DNA of 64,000 nt from Gordonia jinhuaensis (GCF_014639795.1 NZ_BMGC01000010.1:62001-126000), one strand, 5' to 3'; positions 37,444-46,287 are shown, counted from the stretch's first letter. Notes: generated by a model not told the origin, from the sequence alone. Program-made: numbers and translations.

Positions 37444-37464
37444 GTCAGGGGTCAAACCCCTGAC
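37444..37464. promoter_or_regulatory. Perfect inverted repeat, probable operator
   Basis: GTCAGGGGT (37444-37452), CAA, ACCCCTGAC (37456-37464). It sits 43 bases before the CGNR gene's -10 box and between two divergent units, placed as an operator. A terminator role is unlikely because no transcript ends here. Confidence 0.55.
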
Positions 37465-37506
37465 TCACCGTGATTTCAACGCTCGCCGCGCCCGACAGGT
37501 CGGGCG

Positions 37507-37512
37507 TAGCGT
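37507..37512 (+). promoter_or_regulatory. -10 box of a probable leaderless transcript
   Basis: TAGCGT ends eight bases before the ATG at 37521, which has no ribosome site. Confidence 0.45.
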
Positions 37513-37520
37513 CTGCTGCC

Positions 37521-38129
37521 ATGGTCGAGCCGACAATCCCCACCGACGTCGTGGAGTCCCCTGATCAACGTCGGCGGGGATACCCGTTCCGTTCGGGCAG
37601 CGTGGTCCTCGACTTCGTCGCAACAGTGGCCAAACGTGACATCGCCGATCGCGAACTACTCACCAGCCCAGCAGCATTGGTCGAGTGGACCTACGTCGCG
37701 GGCTTGCCGGCGATCACCGAACCGGTCACTGCAAACGATCTGCGGGCAGCCCACGATCTGCGCGAAGCGCTCAACCGCCTCACACGATGTCGCATCCGCG
37801 ACAGCAGTCCACAACCCGTCGACGTGAACACGGTCAATCACCACGCGCGCTCCCTCCCGGCCCACCGTGAGCTGACCAGCGCCGGCGACGCCACCGTCGA
37901 CGGCGCACCGGTGGATGCAGCCGCGATCCTGGCGGTCATCGCGATCGAGGCGGTCGAGCTGTTCGGCGGGAAGACGCACGACCGGATCCGCCTGTGTGCC
38001 GGACACGACTGTTCGCTCTACTTCGTGGATCGCTCCCGGCTGGGCAACCGGATGTGGTGCTCGATGGCGGTGTGCGGTGTCAAGAACAGCTCCGCGCGAT
38101 ACCGCAGTCGCCGTCGCAGTCCCGTATGA
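37521..38129 (+). CDS. CGNR zinc-finger regulator (ABATE domain)
   Basis: 202 aa. An N-terminal ABATE-type domain (FRSGSVVLDFVATV) is followed by a C-terminal zinc finger with Cys-Asp-Cys and WCSMAVCG. The usual CGNR signature reads CGVK here, keeping the cysteines. The family contains putative stress or metabolite-responsive DNA-binding proteins. Its position at the head of the monooxygenase arm and opposite ssuC makes it the likely local regulator. The ATG at 37521 seems leaderless; the frame is open upstream to 37470. Confidence 0.85.
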   Translation: MVEPTIPTDVVESPDQRRRGYPFRSGSVVLDFVATVAKRDIADRELLTSPAALVEWTYVAGLPAITEPVTANDLRAAHDLREALNRLTRCRIRDSSPQPVDVNTVNHHARSLPAHRELTSAGDATVDGAPVDAAAILAVIAIEAVELFGGKTHDRIRLCAGHDCSLYFVDRSRLGNRMWCSMAVCGVKNSSARYRSRRRSPV

Positions 38130-38243
38130 CCCCGACGACCAGTCAGACACTCCGCAGCCGATCCCCCGCCCGATCCGGGGCGACCGCGCCACGCCCTCAC
38201 CACCAGCAACCCCACGACAACCTCGAGAAGCAGAGAGACCCCG

Positions 38244-39485
38244 ATGACCACATCAAATATCCGGGCGACCACATCAAATATCCGGGCGACCACATCGAAC
38301 ATCCCGGCGACCGGATATCAGTCGATACCCGAAACTGCCGCCCAGACGGTCGAATTCATCAGCCTGACACACCTCAACCCGTCGACCGAACTCGATCCGC
38401 GTCCCACCCGCGGAATCGATCTGCCCTACTTCAAGCGATACGTCCGCGCCCTCGAGGACGGCGGATACGACTACACGCTGCTCCCCTACGCCTCCAACAG
38501 TGCCGATCCGTTCACCCTCGCCGCGACCGTCGGCCAGCTGACCTCCACGGTCACACCGATCGTCGCGCTGCGCCCCAACACCACGCATCCACTTGTGGCA
38601 GCACAGAAACTGGCCACCCTCGATCAACTCACCGAGGGTCGCGCGGTGGTGCACATCATCTCGGGCGGCTCGGATGCCGAACAGGCCCGCCAGGGAGACT
38701 ATCTGGCCAAATCAGCGCGCTATGAACGCTCCTCGGAGTACATCGACGTCCTCCGCCGGGCATGGACGGAACCCGCACCGTTCAGCCACGGCGGCTCGTT
38801 CTATCGTTTCGACGACTTCGGGCCCGGCTTCGCCCCGCACGGACCCTCGATCCCGATCTCCATCGGAGGATCGTCAGACGAGGCGTTCGCTGTCGGCGGC
38901 GCCAAGGCCGACATCTTCAGTTTCTGGGGCGAGCCGCTCGCCGACATCAAGGCGCAGATCGACCGGGTGAATGCCATCGCCGAGGCCGCCGGACGCACCG
39001 ACCGCCCCCGCATCTGGGTCACCTTCCGCCCGATCATCGACCGCACCGAAGACCTCGCATGGGCCAAGGCAGAGGCCTACGTGGACCGCATCGCCAAGAC
39101 CTATGCGACGTACACCGCTGCGAACAAGCGTTTCGCCGGACAACCGCAGAATGTGGGATCCCAACGCGCACTGGACTTCGCCGCCCGACAAGATGTCTAC
39201 GATCGTGCGCTGTGGACCCGGACAGCTGCGGCGACCAACGCCGCCGGGGCTTCCACGGCACTGGTCGGCACACCGGAAACCGTCGCCGCTGCGATCGTCG
39301 ACTACATCGACCTCGGCGCCGACCTGGTCTCCATCCGTGGCTACGACACCCTCAACGACGTCATCGACTATGGCCGCTACGTACTTCCGCTGGTTCGTCA
39401 GGAACTGGCGCACCGCAAGGCAACCGGGGGTCGCGGAGACCTGCAGGCGACGCATCTGGGCGCACTCGCGGGAGCACAGGCATGA
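38244..39485 (+). CDS. SsuD-like FMN-dependent monooxygenase (LLM class)
   Basis: 413 aa. Luciferase-like barrel. The stretches VALRPNTTHPLVAAQKLATLDQLTEGR, VHIISGGSDAEQARQGDYL, RYERSSEYIDVLRRAW and ISIGGSSDEAF match alkanesulfonate monooxygenases, which release sulfite using reduced FMN. The first 23 residues are an odd head: three tandem copies of TTSNIRA/TTSNIPA written by a 21-bp DNA repeat. It is likely dispensable. The stop overlaps the next gene as ATGA. No FMN reductase gene is visible nearby. Confidence 0.85.
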   Translation: MTTSNIRATTSNIRATTSNIPATGYQSIPETAAQTVEFISLTHLNPSTELDPRPTRGIDLPYFKRYVRALEDGGYDYTLLPYASNSADPFTLAATVGQLTSTVTPIVALRPNTTHPLVAAQKLATLDQLTEGRAVVHIISGGSDAEQARQGDYLAKSARYERSSEYIDVLRRAWTEPAPFSHGGSFYRFDDFGPGFAPHGPSIPISIGGSSDEAFAVGGAKADIFSFWGEPLADIKAQIDRVNAIAEAAGRTDRPRIWVTFRPIIDRTEDLAWAKAEAYVDRIAKTYATYTAANKRFAGQPQNVGSQRALDFAARQDVYDRALWTRTAAATNAAGASTALVGTPETVAAAIVDYIDLGADLVSIRGYDTLNDVIDYGRYVLPLVRQELAHRKATGGRGDLQATHLGALAGAQA

Positions 39486-40672
39486 GTATCACCGACACAC
39501 CGGTCGAGAGCTCGAGTGAAGCCCCGCAACGATTTCCCACTCCGGATCTGAGGGCATCGGCGCTCGCCGAGGTCACCGCACAGGTCGCCGCGACCGCCGA
39601 GGCCAACGACCGCTCAGGCGACATACCCTGGGAGGGGCTGGCGATCGCGCACCGCGCCGGACTGCTCACCGCGACGGTGGGTCAGGAATACGGCGGTCCC
39701 GATCTCGGGCCCGCCGAGGTCGCCCGGATCCTCATCGCCCTGGGCGAGGGTGATCCCTCGGTTGCGCTGATCACCGCCAACTCGCTGGCCGTACATCACG
39801 GCCAGGCCGTCGGCGCGCACTGGCCCCTCGCTGTGTACGAGGACCTGCTGACCCGGTCGCAGGCCGGTCCGGCGCCGGTCAACGCGGTACGCGCCGAACC
39901 CGAGCTCGGGGCACCTGCTCGCGGCGGTCTGCCCACCACCACCGCGGTGGCCGACGGCGATCACTGGATTCTGAACGGGCACAAGACTTTCGCAACCGGT
40001 GGTGAGGCGCTCGCCTACCACGTGGTGTGGGTGCTCGCCGACGACGGCCGAGTGGGCCATCTGATCGTTCCCGGCGACGCGGTGGGAGTGCGCATCACCC
40101 GCACCTGGGATCACCTGGGTCTTCGCGCCTCCAACACCCACGATGTCGACTATGCCGATGTGCGGGTGCCGATCGAGAACTTCCACGAGATCCCCCGCGT
40201 CGGCGGCGTGTACCGCGATCCGGCCGCGGTCGCGGGACTCTGGAGTTTCGGCCATCCGGCGCTCTACATCGGTGTCGCGCGGGCCGCACGGCAGGCATTC
40301 GTCGACTTCGCGACCACCCGGGTTCCCATTTCCCTCGGGCGACCGATCTCCACGACCGAACGCATCCAGGCCGTCGCCGGGGAGATCGACACGCAGATCG
40401 CCACGGCGGAGACACTGCTGTTCGGCGCACTGGCTCGCGCCCAAGCCGACGAACCCGCTTTCGGTGCGCAGCTGTCGCTGATCAAGGTCGCCATCGCCCG
40501 CGCGGTGATCACCGCGGTGCAGACCGCGGTCGCGGCACTCGGCAATGCCGCGCTGACGCGACATCACCCGCTGGAGCGCCATCTCCGCGACGTGCTGTGT
40601 GTACGAGTTCATCCACCGCAAGAGGATTCGGCGCTGATCGCCGCCGGTCGACGCATCCTGGACATCCCATGA
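39482..40672 (+). CDS. Acyl-CoA dehydrogenase-fold flavin monooxygenase (SfnB/DszC type)
   Basis: 396 aa. Acyl-CoA-dehydrogenase fold: AHRAGLLTATVGQEYGGP, GHKTFATGGEALAYHVVWVL and VDYADVRVPIENF. Placement between two luciferase-like monooxygenases with four-base overlaps on both sides suggests it oxygenates an organosulfur compound, as SfnB and DszC relatives do, rather than beta-oxidation. The catalytic Glu of acyl-CoA dehydrogenases is not evident. Substrate unknown. Confidence 0.8.
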   Translation: MSITDTPVESSSEAPQRFPTPDLRASALAEVTAQVAATAEANDRSGDIPWEGLAIAHRAGLLTATVGQEYGGPDLGPAEVARILIALGEGDPSVALITANSLAVHHGQAVGAHWPLAVYEDLLTRSQAGPAPVNAVRAEPELGAPARGGLPTTTAVADGDHWILNGHKTFATGGEALAYHVVWVLADDGRVGHLIVPGDAVGVRITRTWDHLGLRASNTHDVDYADVRVPIENFHEIPRVGGVYRDPAAVAGLWSFGHPALYIGVARAARQAFVDFATTRVPISLGRPISTTERIQAVAGEIDTQIATAETLLFGALARAQADEPAFGAQLSLIKVAIARAVITAVQTAVAALGNAALTRHHPLERHLRDVLCVRVHPPQEDSALIAAGRRILDIP

Positions 40673-41745
40673 GCGCAACGCGTGCCGCCGGCGACCACAC
40701 CGGGATCAGCCTCAGCTTCAACGCGCGGATCTCGTTTCCCTCCGGTCATGACGAGCAGGGTCTCCGCGACGGCATCACGCTGTTCCGGGAGGCAGAGCGC
40801 CTGGGCATCGACACGGGCTGGGTTTACCAGCGTCACTTCGACAACTACCTGGCCAACCCGCTGACATTCCTGTCTGCTGTCGGTCAGCACACGGAGCGCA
40901 TCGGTCTGGGCACCGCGGTGATCGCGATGCGATACGAGGATCCGATCCTGCTGGCCGAGGCCGCGGCCACGGCCGATCTGCTGACCGGACGCCGACTCAA
41001 ACTCGCCGTGTCGACCGGCACGGGCGACTTCGATCGCGTCTTCGGCAACGAGGTCACCGACGGTAGAGCACTCGCTCAGACACACCTGCAGCGGTTCCTG
41101 GCAGCCATCCGCGGCGAGGTGGTCGGCCACGTCGACAGCGAGCGCTCGGGTGTCGCGATCGGGACGGAACTGCGGGTGCGGCCGCACAGCCACACCCTCG
41201 CCGAGCGTGTCTACTACGGGTCCACGACCATCGCCGCAGGCGTCCGCACCGCGCGCCAGGGCCTCAAACTGCTCCTCGGAACGATCATCAGTGAGTCCAA
41301 CGGACTGGGATTCGCCGACTACCACGCTGCGATCATCGATCGCTATCTCTCCGAGTACTCCGGCGCCACACCCGCACGGACCGGGGTGTCGCGATCGGTA
41401 CTCCCGGCCACGTCGCCCGACCTCCTGCGGCGCTACCGTGAATACGACGAGCAACGCCGGGCCCACGGTCCGGCCGCCTCGCGCCCGGCGGGCGCACTCA
41501 CGCCCTCGGGTGGGAGTATGCCTGCCGGATTCGTGATGAGCCCGGTGTATCACGGCGCTCCCGAGCAGGTGGTCGACGCACTGCTCGCCGACCCGGCGGT
41601 GGCGACCACCGACGAGCTGGTGGTCTTCCTCCCACCGGAGTTCACGGTGGGAGACAACATCCGGCTGCTCACCGACATCGTCGAGACGGTGCTTCCCGCA
41701 CTCACCGAGGCGCGAACCCCGGTACCGAGTACCCGTCCGGCCTGA
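40669..41745 (+). CDS. Second LLM-class flavin-dependent monooxygenase
   Basis: 358 aa. Luciferase-like: FREAERLGIDTGWVYQRHFDNYLANPLTFLSAVGQHTERIGLGTAVI, with a C-terminal DELVVFLPPEFTVGDNIRLL. It is more distant from SsuD than the first copy, so the two enzymes likely do successive or different oxygenations. ATGA overlap with the preceding gene; 69 bases to the DUF1684 gene. Confidence 0.85.
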   Translation: MSATRAAGDHTGISLSFNARISFPSGHDEQGLRDGITLFREAERLGIDTGWVYQRHFDNYLANPLTFLSAVGQHTERIGLGTAVIAMRYEDPILLAEAAATADLLTGRRLKLAVSTGTGDFDRVFGNEVTDGRALAQTHLQRFLAAIRGEVVGHVDSERSGVAIGTELRVRPHSHTLAERVYYGSTTIAAGVRTARQGLKLLLGTIISESNGLGFADYHAAIIDRYLSEYSGATPARTGVSRSVLPATSPDLLRRYREYDEQRRAHGPAASRPAGALTPSGGSMPAGFVMSPVYHGAPEQVVDALLADPAVATTDELVVFLPPEFTVGDNIRLLTDIVETVLPALTEARTPVPSTRPA

Positions 41746-41814
41746 CCGCCCGGAATCCCCAACACGACAGATCCGATTCACACGCATCCGACTCACACGC
41801 AGGAGAGTCCTCCC

Positions 41815-42564
41815 ATGACGATCACCGACACCACCTCGTTCACCGCCGACTGGGAGCAGTGGCACATCGATCGCGAAGCCGCAGCGGCCGCGAAGCACGG
41901 CCTGGCCTCGGTCACCGGGACACACTGGCTCACGTCCGAGCCCGCGAGCTTTCCCGGTACACCCGGGAGCTGGCGGGCTGAAGACGGTGTCGCAGTCGGA
42001 CAGATCACCGGAGCGGAGCACGTGCAGTTGTCGCCCGGCGACGAGATCGAGGTCGATGGTCTGCTCATCAGGGTGCAGAGCGGACCGCGCGGGATTGCCG
42101 TCCGCACCTTCGACCCTGCCGCACCCGCACGCACCCGGCTGCGGGGCATCGACGCCTACCCGCCGAGTCCGCAGTGGGTCCGCGCCGGGCACTTCACCCG
42201 ATACGAGACGCCCGTCGCGACCACCATCACCCATGCCGACGGATCGGTGACCGAGGAGGAAGTCGTCGGGCAGGTCACGTTCGCGCTCGGCGACCACACC
42301 GTGTCGTTGGGAGCGTTCGAGCGTCCCGACGGGAGTCTGCAGATCACCTTCGCCGACGCGACCAGCGGACAGCAGACAGCCGATTTCCGCTTCCTCAGCC
42401 TCGACGCACCCGGCACGTCGGGTGCGGTGACGGTCGATCTGAACCGGACTTATCTGCCGCCGAGCACCTTCACCGACCACTACCTGTGCCCGCTGCCGCC
42501 CGAGGGCAACATCGTCGAGGAACCGATCGCCGCCGGAGAGAAGCGACCGATCCTGCGCGACTGA
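41815..42564 (+). CDS. DUF1684 family protein
   Basis: 249 aa. Conserved DUF1684 features: WRDE-like head, THWLTSEPASFPG, an inner beta-rich core, and the C-terminal VDLNRTYLPPSTFTDHYLCPLPPEGN followed by AGEK. Soluble; no known activity. It belongs with the monooxygenase arm by spacing and direction, so it may handle an oxidised or hydrolysed intermediate; this is inference. Confidence 0.85.
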   Translation: MTITDTTSFTADWEQWHIDREAAAAAKHGLASVTGTHWLTSEPASFPGTPGSWRAEDGVAVGQITGAEHVQLSPGDEIEVDGLLIRVQSGPRGIAVRTFDPAAPARTRLRGIDAYPPSPQWVRAGHFTRYETPVATTITHADGSVTEEEVVGQVTFALGDHTVSLGAFERPDGSLQITFADATSGQQTADFRFLSLDAPGTSGAVTVDLNRTYLPPSTFTDHYLCPLPPEGNIVEEPIAAGEKRPILRD

Positions 42565-42584
42565 CACGTGTCCGGCCAGAGCTG

Positions 42585-42652
42585 ATCGTCGACAGCTGGT
42601 CGGCGACAGCTGGTCGGCGACAGCTGGTCGTCGACAGCTGGTCGTCGACACC
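42585..42652. repeat. 14-bp tandem repeat (about 4.9 copies) between DUF1684 and padR genes
   Basis: Units GTCGKCGACAGCTG at 42585, 42599, 42613 and 42627, plus a partial fifth at 42641. Each contains the palindrome CAGCTG. Could be phased binding sites or replication slippage. Confidence 0.9.
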
Positions 42653-42694
42653 GTGCCAGGCCGGTGCCGTCGGGCTGCATCGCCGCAGCACCCT

Positions 42695-42725
42695 ATGCAA
42701 CTGTGTGCACAGTGCGTGATTGCAT
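42695..42725. promoter_or_regulatory. Nested palindromes upstream of padR, probable operator
   Basis: Outer arms ATGCAA (42695-42700) and TTGCAT (42720-42725) enclose ACTGTG-TG-CACAGT (42700-42713). They lie 18-48 bases before the -10 box, a suitable place for PadR autoregulation. Confidence 0.5.
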
Positions 42726-42742
42726 ATGACCGCACTCCCGCC

Positions 42743-42748
42743 TAGAGT
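42743..42748 (+). promoter_or_regulatory. -10 box of a probable leaderless padR transcript
   Basis: TAGAGT ends six bases before the ATG at 42755. Confidence 0.6.
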
Positions 42749-42754
42749 GTCGGC

Positions 42755-43390
42755 ATGGCTCTCGAGCACGCCATCCTGGTGTCCCTCGGTGAACGCCCCG
42801 GAACCGGATACGAGATCGGCCAACAGTTCGACCGGTCGATCGGCTACTTCTGGTCGGCCACCCACCAGCAGATCTACCGCACCCTCAAACGGCTGCTCGA
42901 CGACGGACTCGTCACGGTCGAGACCGTCGCTCAGGAGGGGCGTCCGGACAAGAAGGTCTACACGCTCAGTGATCTCGGACGAAAGGCGCTGCGCGAGTGG
43001 ATCTCCGATCCCACCCCGCTGTTCGCTCTGCGCGATGACCTCGGCGTGAAGATCCGGGCGGCCGAGCACGCCGATCTCCCGGCCCTGCTCGCCGAGATGC
43101 GGCGTCAACGCGCCATGCACGCCCAGCGGCGAGACCTGTTCCACCGCTTCGCAACCGATTTCGGCGACCCAGCCGATCTGCACGGTCGCCGACTGCACCA
43201 ATACCTGGTGTTACGCGGTGGCATCCGCATGGAGGAGGGCTTCGTCGACTGGTGCGACGAGGTCCTCGACGCACTCAGCCGGGAATCGGTTCCCGGGCAC
43301 GGATCCTCCGATGACTCAGCCCACCCACCGGAATCGGCGCCTCGCCTCCGTGCGGCGCCGCCGGATTCCGTCGACCCGAAGGACGCATGA
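42755..43390 (+). CDS. PadR-family transcriptional regulator
   Basis: 211 aa. N-terminal winged helix (ALEHAILVSLGERPGTGYEIGQQF, QIYRTLKRLLDDGLV) and a C-terminal helical dimerisation domain (Vir type), then a disordered tail. Coupled by ATGA to the following oxidoreductase gene, which it may regulate. The palindromes upstream suit self-control. Confidence 0.93.
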   Translation: MALEHAILVSLGERPGTGYEIGQQFDRSIGYFWSATHQQIYRTLKRLLDDGLVTVETVAQEGRPDKKVYTLSDLGRKALREWISDPTPLFALRDDLGVKIRAAEHADLPALLAEMRRQRAMHAQRRDLFHRFATDFGDPADLHGRRLHQYLVLRGGIRMEEGFVDWCDEVLDALSRESVPGHGSSDDSAHPPESAPRLRAAPPDSVDPKDA

Positions 43391-45420
43391 TGACCGGCCC
43401 CTACCCCCGTCTTTTCGAGCCGCTGACGATCAACACGACCACGCTGTCGAACCGGATCATCATGGGCTCCATGCACACCGGTCTCGAAGACCGCATCTGG
43501 GATACCGACAAACTCGCCGCGTACTACGCCGAACGCGCACGCGGCGGAGCCGGCCTGATCATCACCGGCGGCGTGAGCACCTCGCGAACCGGGCTCCTCC
43601 TGCCGTTCGGGTCCAAGCTGACCAACCGTCTGGAGGTCGCCAAACATCGTCGTCTCACGCGCGCCGTCCACGAGGCGGGCGGCGCGATCGCACTGCAACT
43701 GATGCATGCGGGGCGCTACGGCTACACGCCGCTGAAGTTCGCACCCGGACCCGAGAAGTCACCCGTGCATCCCTTCCGGCCGTTCGTGATGAACGAGACC
43801 GTGATCCGCCACGTCATCAGGTCCTACGGGCGCGCGGCTGCCCGTGCCCGGGCCGCCGGCTACGACGGCATCGAGGTGATGGGCGGAGAAGGCTATCTCA
43901 TCAACGAATTCCTCTGCCCTCGAACCAATCAGCGCACCGACCGGTGGGGCGGGTCGACCGAGAACCGACAACGGCTGGTCGTCGAGATCATCCGCGCGAT
44001 CCGTCAGCGGGTACCTCGCGACTTCATGGTCATCATGCGCCAGTCGATCGCCGACTTCGTGGAGGGCGGTCAGACCTGGGACGAGATCGCGCTGCTGGCA
44101 CGCACTTTGCAGGCCGAGGGTGTCGACGCCATCAACACCGACATCGGATGGCATGAGGCCAAGGTGCCGACCATCGCGACGTCGGTGCCGCGCGCCGCAT
44201 TCGTGAAGTTCACCGAGCGGCTTCGAGACGAGGTCGACATCGTGCTGATCGCGTCCAACCGCATCAACACCCCCGAGGTCGCCGAGGAGATCCTGGATCG
44301 CGGACGTGTCGACGCCGTGTCGATGGCGCGTCCGCTGCTCGCCGACCCGTATCTGCCGACCAAGGCGCGCGAGGGTCGCGCCGACGAGATCAACACCTGC
44401 ATCGCCTGCAACCAGGCGTGTCTGGACCATGCATTCGTGGGCAAGAAGGTGTCCTGTCTGCTCAACCCGCGTGCCGGCCGCGAGACCACGCTCGTGTTGA
44501 GTCCCACCCGTCGCGCCCGTCGGGTGGCCGTGGTCGGCGCGGGGCCGGCCGGTCTCGCCGCAGCGGTCTCGGCAGCCGAGCGCGGACATCACGTGACGCT
44601 GTTCGAGGCATCGTCGACTATCGGCGGTCAATTCTCCATCGCCGCAAGGATTCCCGGTAAGGAGGAGTTCTCCGAGACGCTGCGGTACTACACCAGAGCG
44701 CTCGACGTACAGGGAGTCGACGTCCGTCTGGACACCCGCGTCGACGCCGGGTCACTCATCGCCGAGAACTTCGACGACGTGATTCTCGCGACCGGAGTCA
44801 CCCCGCGTATCCCTGACATCCCCGGGATCGACCATCCGTCGGTGATGACCTATGCCGAGGCGGTCCTCGGCCACCGCGAGATCGGCTCGACCGCCGCCGT
44901 GATCGGGGCGGGCGGAATCGGTTTCGATCTCACCGAGTTCCTGACCGTCGACGAGTCGCCCACACTCAATCTCAAGGAATGGGAGCAGGAGTGGGGTGTC
45001 ACCGACGACCTGTCGGTGCGTGGCTTCCTCACCCGACCCGATCCCGCACCCGCCGCACGCAAGGTCTATCTCGTGCAACGCACACCGGGCCACCAGGGCA
45101 AGCGCCTCGGACTCACCACCGGCTGGATTCATCGCGCCTCCGTCCGGATGAAGGGAGTGGAACAGATCTCGGGCGCCCAGTACGACAAGATCGACGACGC
45201 CGGCCTGCATCTGAGCTTCACCGATGAGCGCCCCGACCGCATCCTCGCGGTGGAGACCATCGTCGTCTGCGCCGGCCAGGAATCGGTACGGGACCTCATC
45301 GATCCGCTGGACTCCGCCGGGGTGAGGACACATGTCATCGGTGGCGCGGACGTGGCGGCCGAACTCGACGCGAAGCGAGCCATCCGCCAGGGCACCGAGA
45401 CCGCTGCTGCGATCGCCTGA
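43387..45420 (+). CDS. NADH:flavin oxidoreductase, 2,4-dienoyl-CoA reductase (FadH) type
   Basis: 677 aa. An old-yellow-enzyme barrel (FEPLTINTTTLSNRIIMGSMHTGLED, with GGEGYLINEFLCP RTNQRTDRWGG) is joined to a 4Fe-4S motif (CIACNQACLD...CLLNP) and a C-terminal FAD/NADPH domain (VAVVGAGPAGLAAAVSA). FadH reduces dienoyl-CoA; this set of domains also occurs in trimethylamine dehydrogenase-like enzymes. Given its neighbours the true substrate is open. ATGATG start; I chose the first, which overlaps padR. Confidence 0.88.
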   Translation: MMTGPYPRLFEPLTINTTTLSNRIIMGSMHTGLEDRIWDTDKLAAYYAERARGGAGLIITGGVSTSRTGLLLPFGSKLTNRLEVAKHRRLTRAVHEAGGAIALQLMHAGRYGYTPLKFAPGPEKSPVHPFRPFVMNETVIRHVIRSYGRAAARARAAGYDGIEVMGGEGYLINEFLCPRTNQRTDRWGGSTENRQRLVVEIIRAIRQRVPRDFMVIMRQSIADFVEGGQTWDEIALLARTLQAEGVDAINTDIGWHEAKVPTIATSVPRAAFVKFTERLRDEVDIVLIASNRINTPEVAEEILDRGRVDAVSMARPLLADPYLPTKAREGRADEINTCIACNQACLDHAFVGKKVSCLLNPRAGRETTLVLSPTRRARRVAVVGAGPAGLAAAVSAAERGHHVTLFEASSTIGGQFSIAARIPGKEEFSETLRYYTRALDVQGVDVRLDTRVDAGSLIAENFDDVILATGVTPRIPDIPGIDHPSVMTYAEAVLGHREIGSTAAVIGAGGIGFDLTEFLTVDESPTLNLKEWEQEWGVTDDLSVRGFLTRPDPAPAARKVYLVQRTPGHQGKRLGLTTGWIHRASVRMKGVEQISGAQYDKIDDAGLHLSFTDERPDRILAVETIVVCAGQESVRDLIDPLDSAGVRTHVIGGADVAAELDAKRAIRQGTETAAAIA

Positions 45421-45450
45421 ACGCGGCGACGCCGCGGTGGCACAGCCCGC

Positions 45451-45456
45451 TACGAT
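45451..45456 (+). promoter_or_regulatory. -10 box of probable leaderless cmrA transcript
   Basis: TACGAT ends eight bases before the ATG at 45465. No ribosome site is present. Confidence 0.5.
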
Positions 45457-45464
45457 TGGCAGCC

Positions 45465-46271
45465 ATGCCGATCCCGCAGCCCAATCCGTCTGCACGTGCC
45501 GTCGTCACCGGAGCCTCCTCGGGGATCGGCGCCGCGCTGGCCGCCGAACTCGCCGCGCGGGGTCATTCGCTGATACTGGTCGCGCGGCGCGGGGAGATCC
45601 TGGAACGCAACGCGGCGATGCTGACCCAGACGCACGGGGTCGAAGCAGAGGTCCGTCCCACCGATCTGTCCGACCCCCGCGCGGTGGAGATCCTCGCCGG
45701 TGAACTGTCCGAGCGTGAGATATCGATCCTGTGTAACAACGCAGGTATCGCCACATTCGGCCCTGTCGCCGAACTCGACCCGGAATACGAACGCGCCCAG
45801 GTACGTCTGAACGTCAACGCCGTGCACGACCTCACATTGGCCGTCCTGCCCGGCATGGTCGAACGCGCGAGCGGCGGCATCCTCATGGTGGGTTCGGCGG
45901 CGGGGAACATGGCGATCCCCAACAACGCGACGTATGCGGCGACCAAGGCGTTCGTCAACACCTTTTCCGAATCCCTTCGTGGCGAGGTCGGTTCGGCAGG
46001 CGTCCACGTGACCCTGCTCGCGCCGGGACCGGTCCGCACCGACACCCCGGCCGCCGAGGACGCGAGCATCGTCGATCGGCTCGTTCCCGATTTCCTCTGG
46101 AACTCCAGCGAATACGTCGCACGTCTGAGCCTCGACGCACTCGAGCGCAACAAGATGCGCGTGGTGCCCGGCGCACTGTCGAAGGCGATGTCGTTGGCGG
46201 GTACCTACAGTCCGCGCATGGTCAGCGCGCCGATCGTCGGCACGTTCTACAAGAAGCTCGGTGACGGCTGA
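45465..46271 (+). CDS. cmrA: Mycolate reductase CmrA, short-chain dehydrogenase (Rv2509-like)
   Basis: 268 aa. Classical SDR: TGASSGIG (15-22), NNAG (91-94), Ser144 and Tyr157-x3-Lys161. CmrA reduces the 3-oxo group of new mycolates, the last step of mycolic motif synthesis, in the cytoplasm or at the membrane face. The identification rests on SDR sequence plus position beside the HerA-like ATPase gene and orn, exactly as Rv2509-Rv2510c-Rv2511. The backbone order resumes here after the accessory cluster. Confidence 0.85.
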   Translation: MPIPQPNPSARAVVTGASSGIGAALAAELAARGHSLILVARRGEILERNAAMLTQTHGVEAEVRPTDLSDPRAVEILAGELSEREISILCNNAGIATFGPVAELDPEYERAQVRLNVNAVHDLTLAVLPGMVERASGGILMVGSAAGNMAIPNNATYAATKAFVNTFSESLRGEVGSAGVHVTLLAPGPVRTDTPAAEDASIVDRLVPDFLWNSSEYVARLSLDALERNKMRVVPGALSKAMSLAGTYSPRMVSAPIVGTFYKKLGDG

Positions 46272-46287
46272 GCGCTCGGCGCGCGGC

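Noticed and set aside
38244-41745. dszABC dibenzothiophene desulfurisation operon
   Set aside because: There is an acyl-CoA-dehydrogenase-like and two luciferase-like genes, but no DszB desulfinase: the SsuA-like protein has a lipobox and belongs with its own ABC importer on the other strand.
40609-42735. Minus-strand open frame of 708 codons
   Set aside because: Antisense to the second LLM monooxygenase and DUF1684 genes, which have clear family motifs.
43387-45420. Mycofactocin-related dehydrogenase or cluster
   Set aside because: No mftA-F genes are near; the protein is an OYE/FadH-type flavoenzyme.
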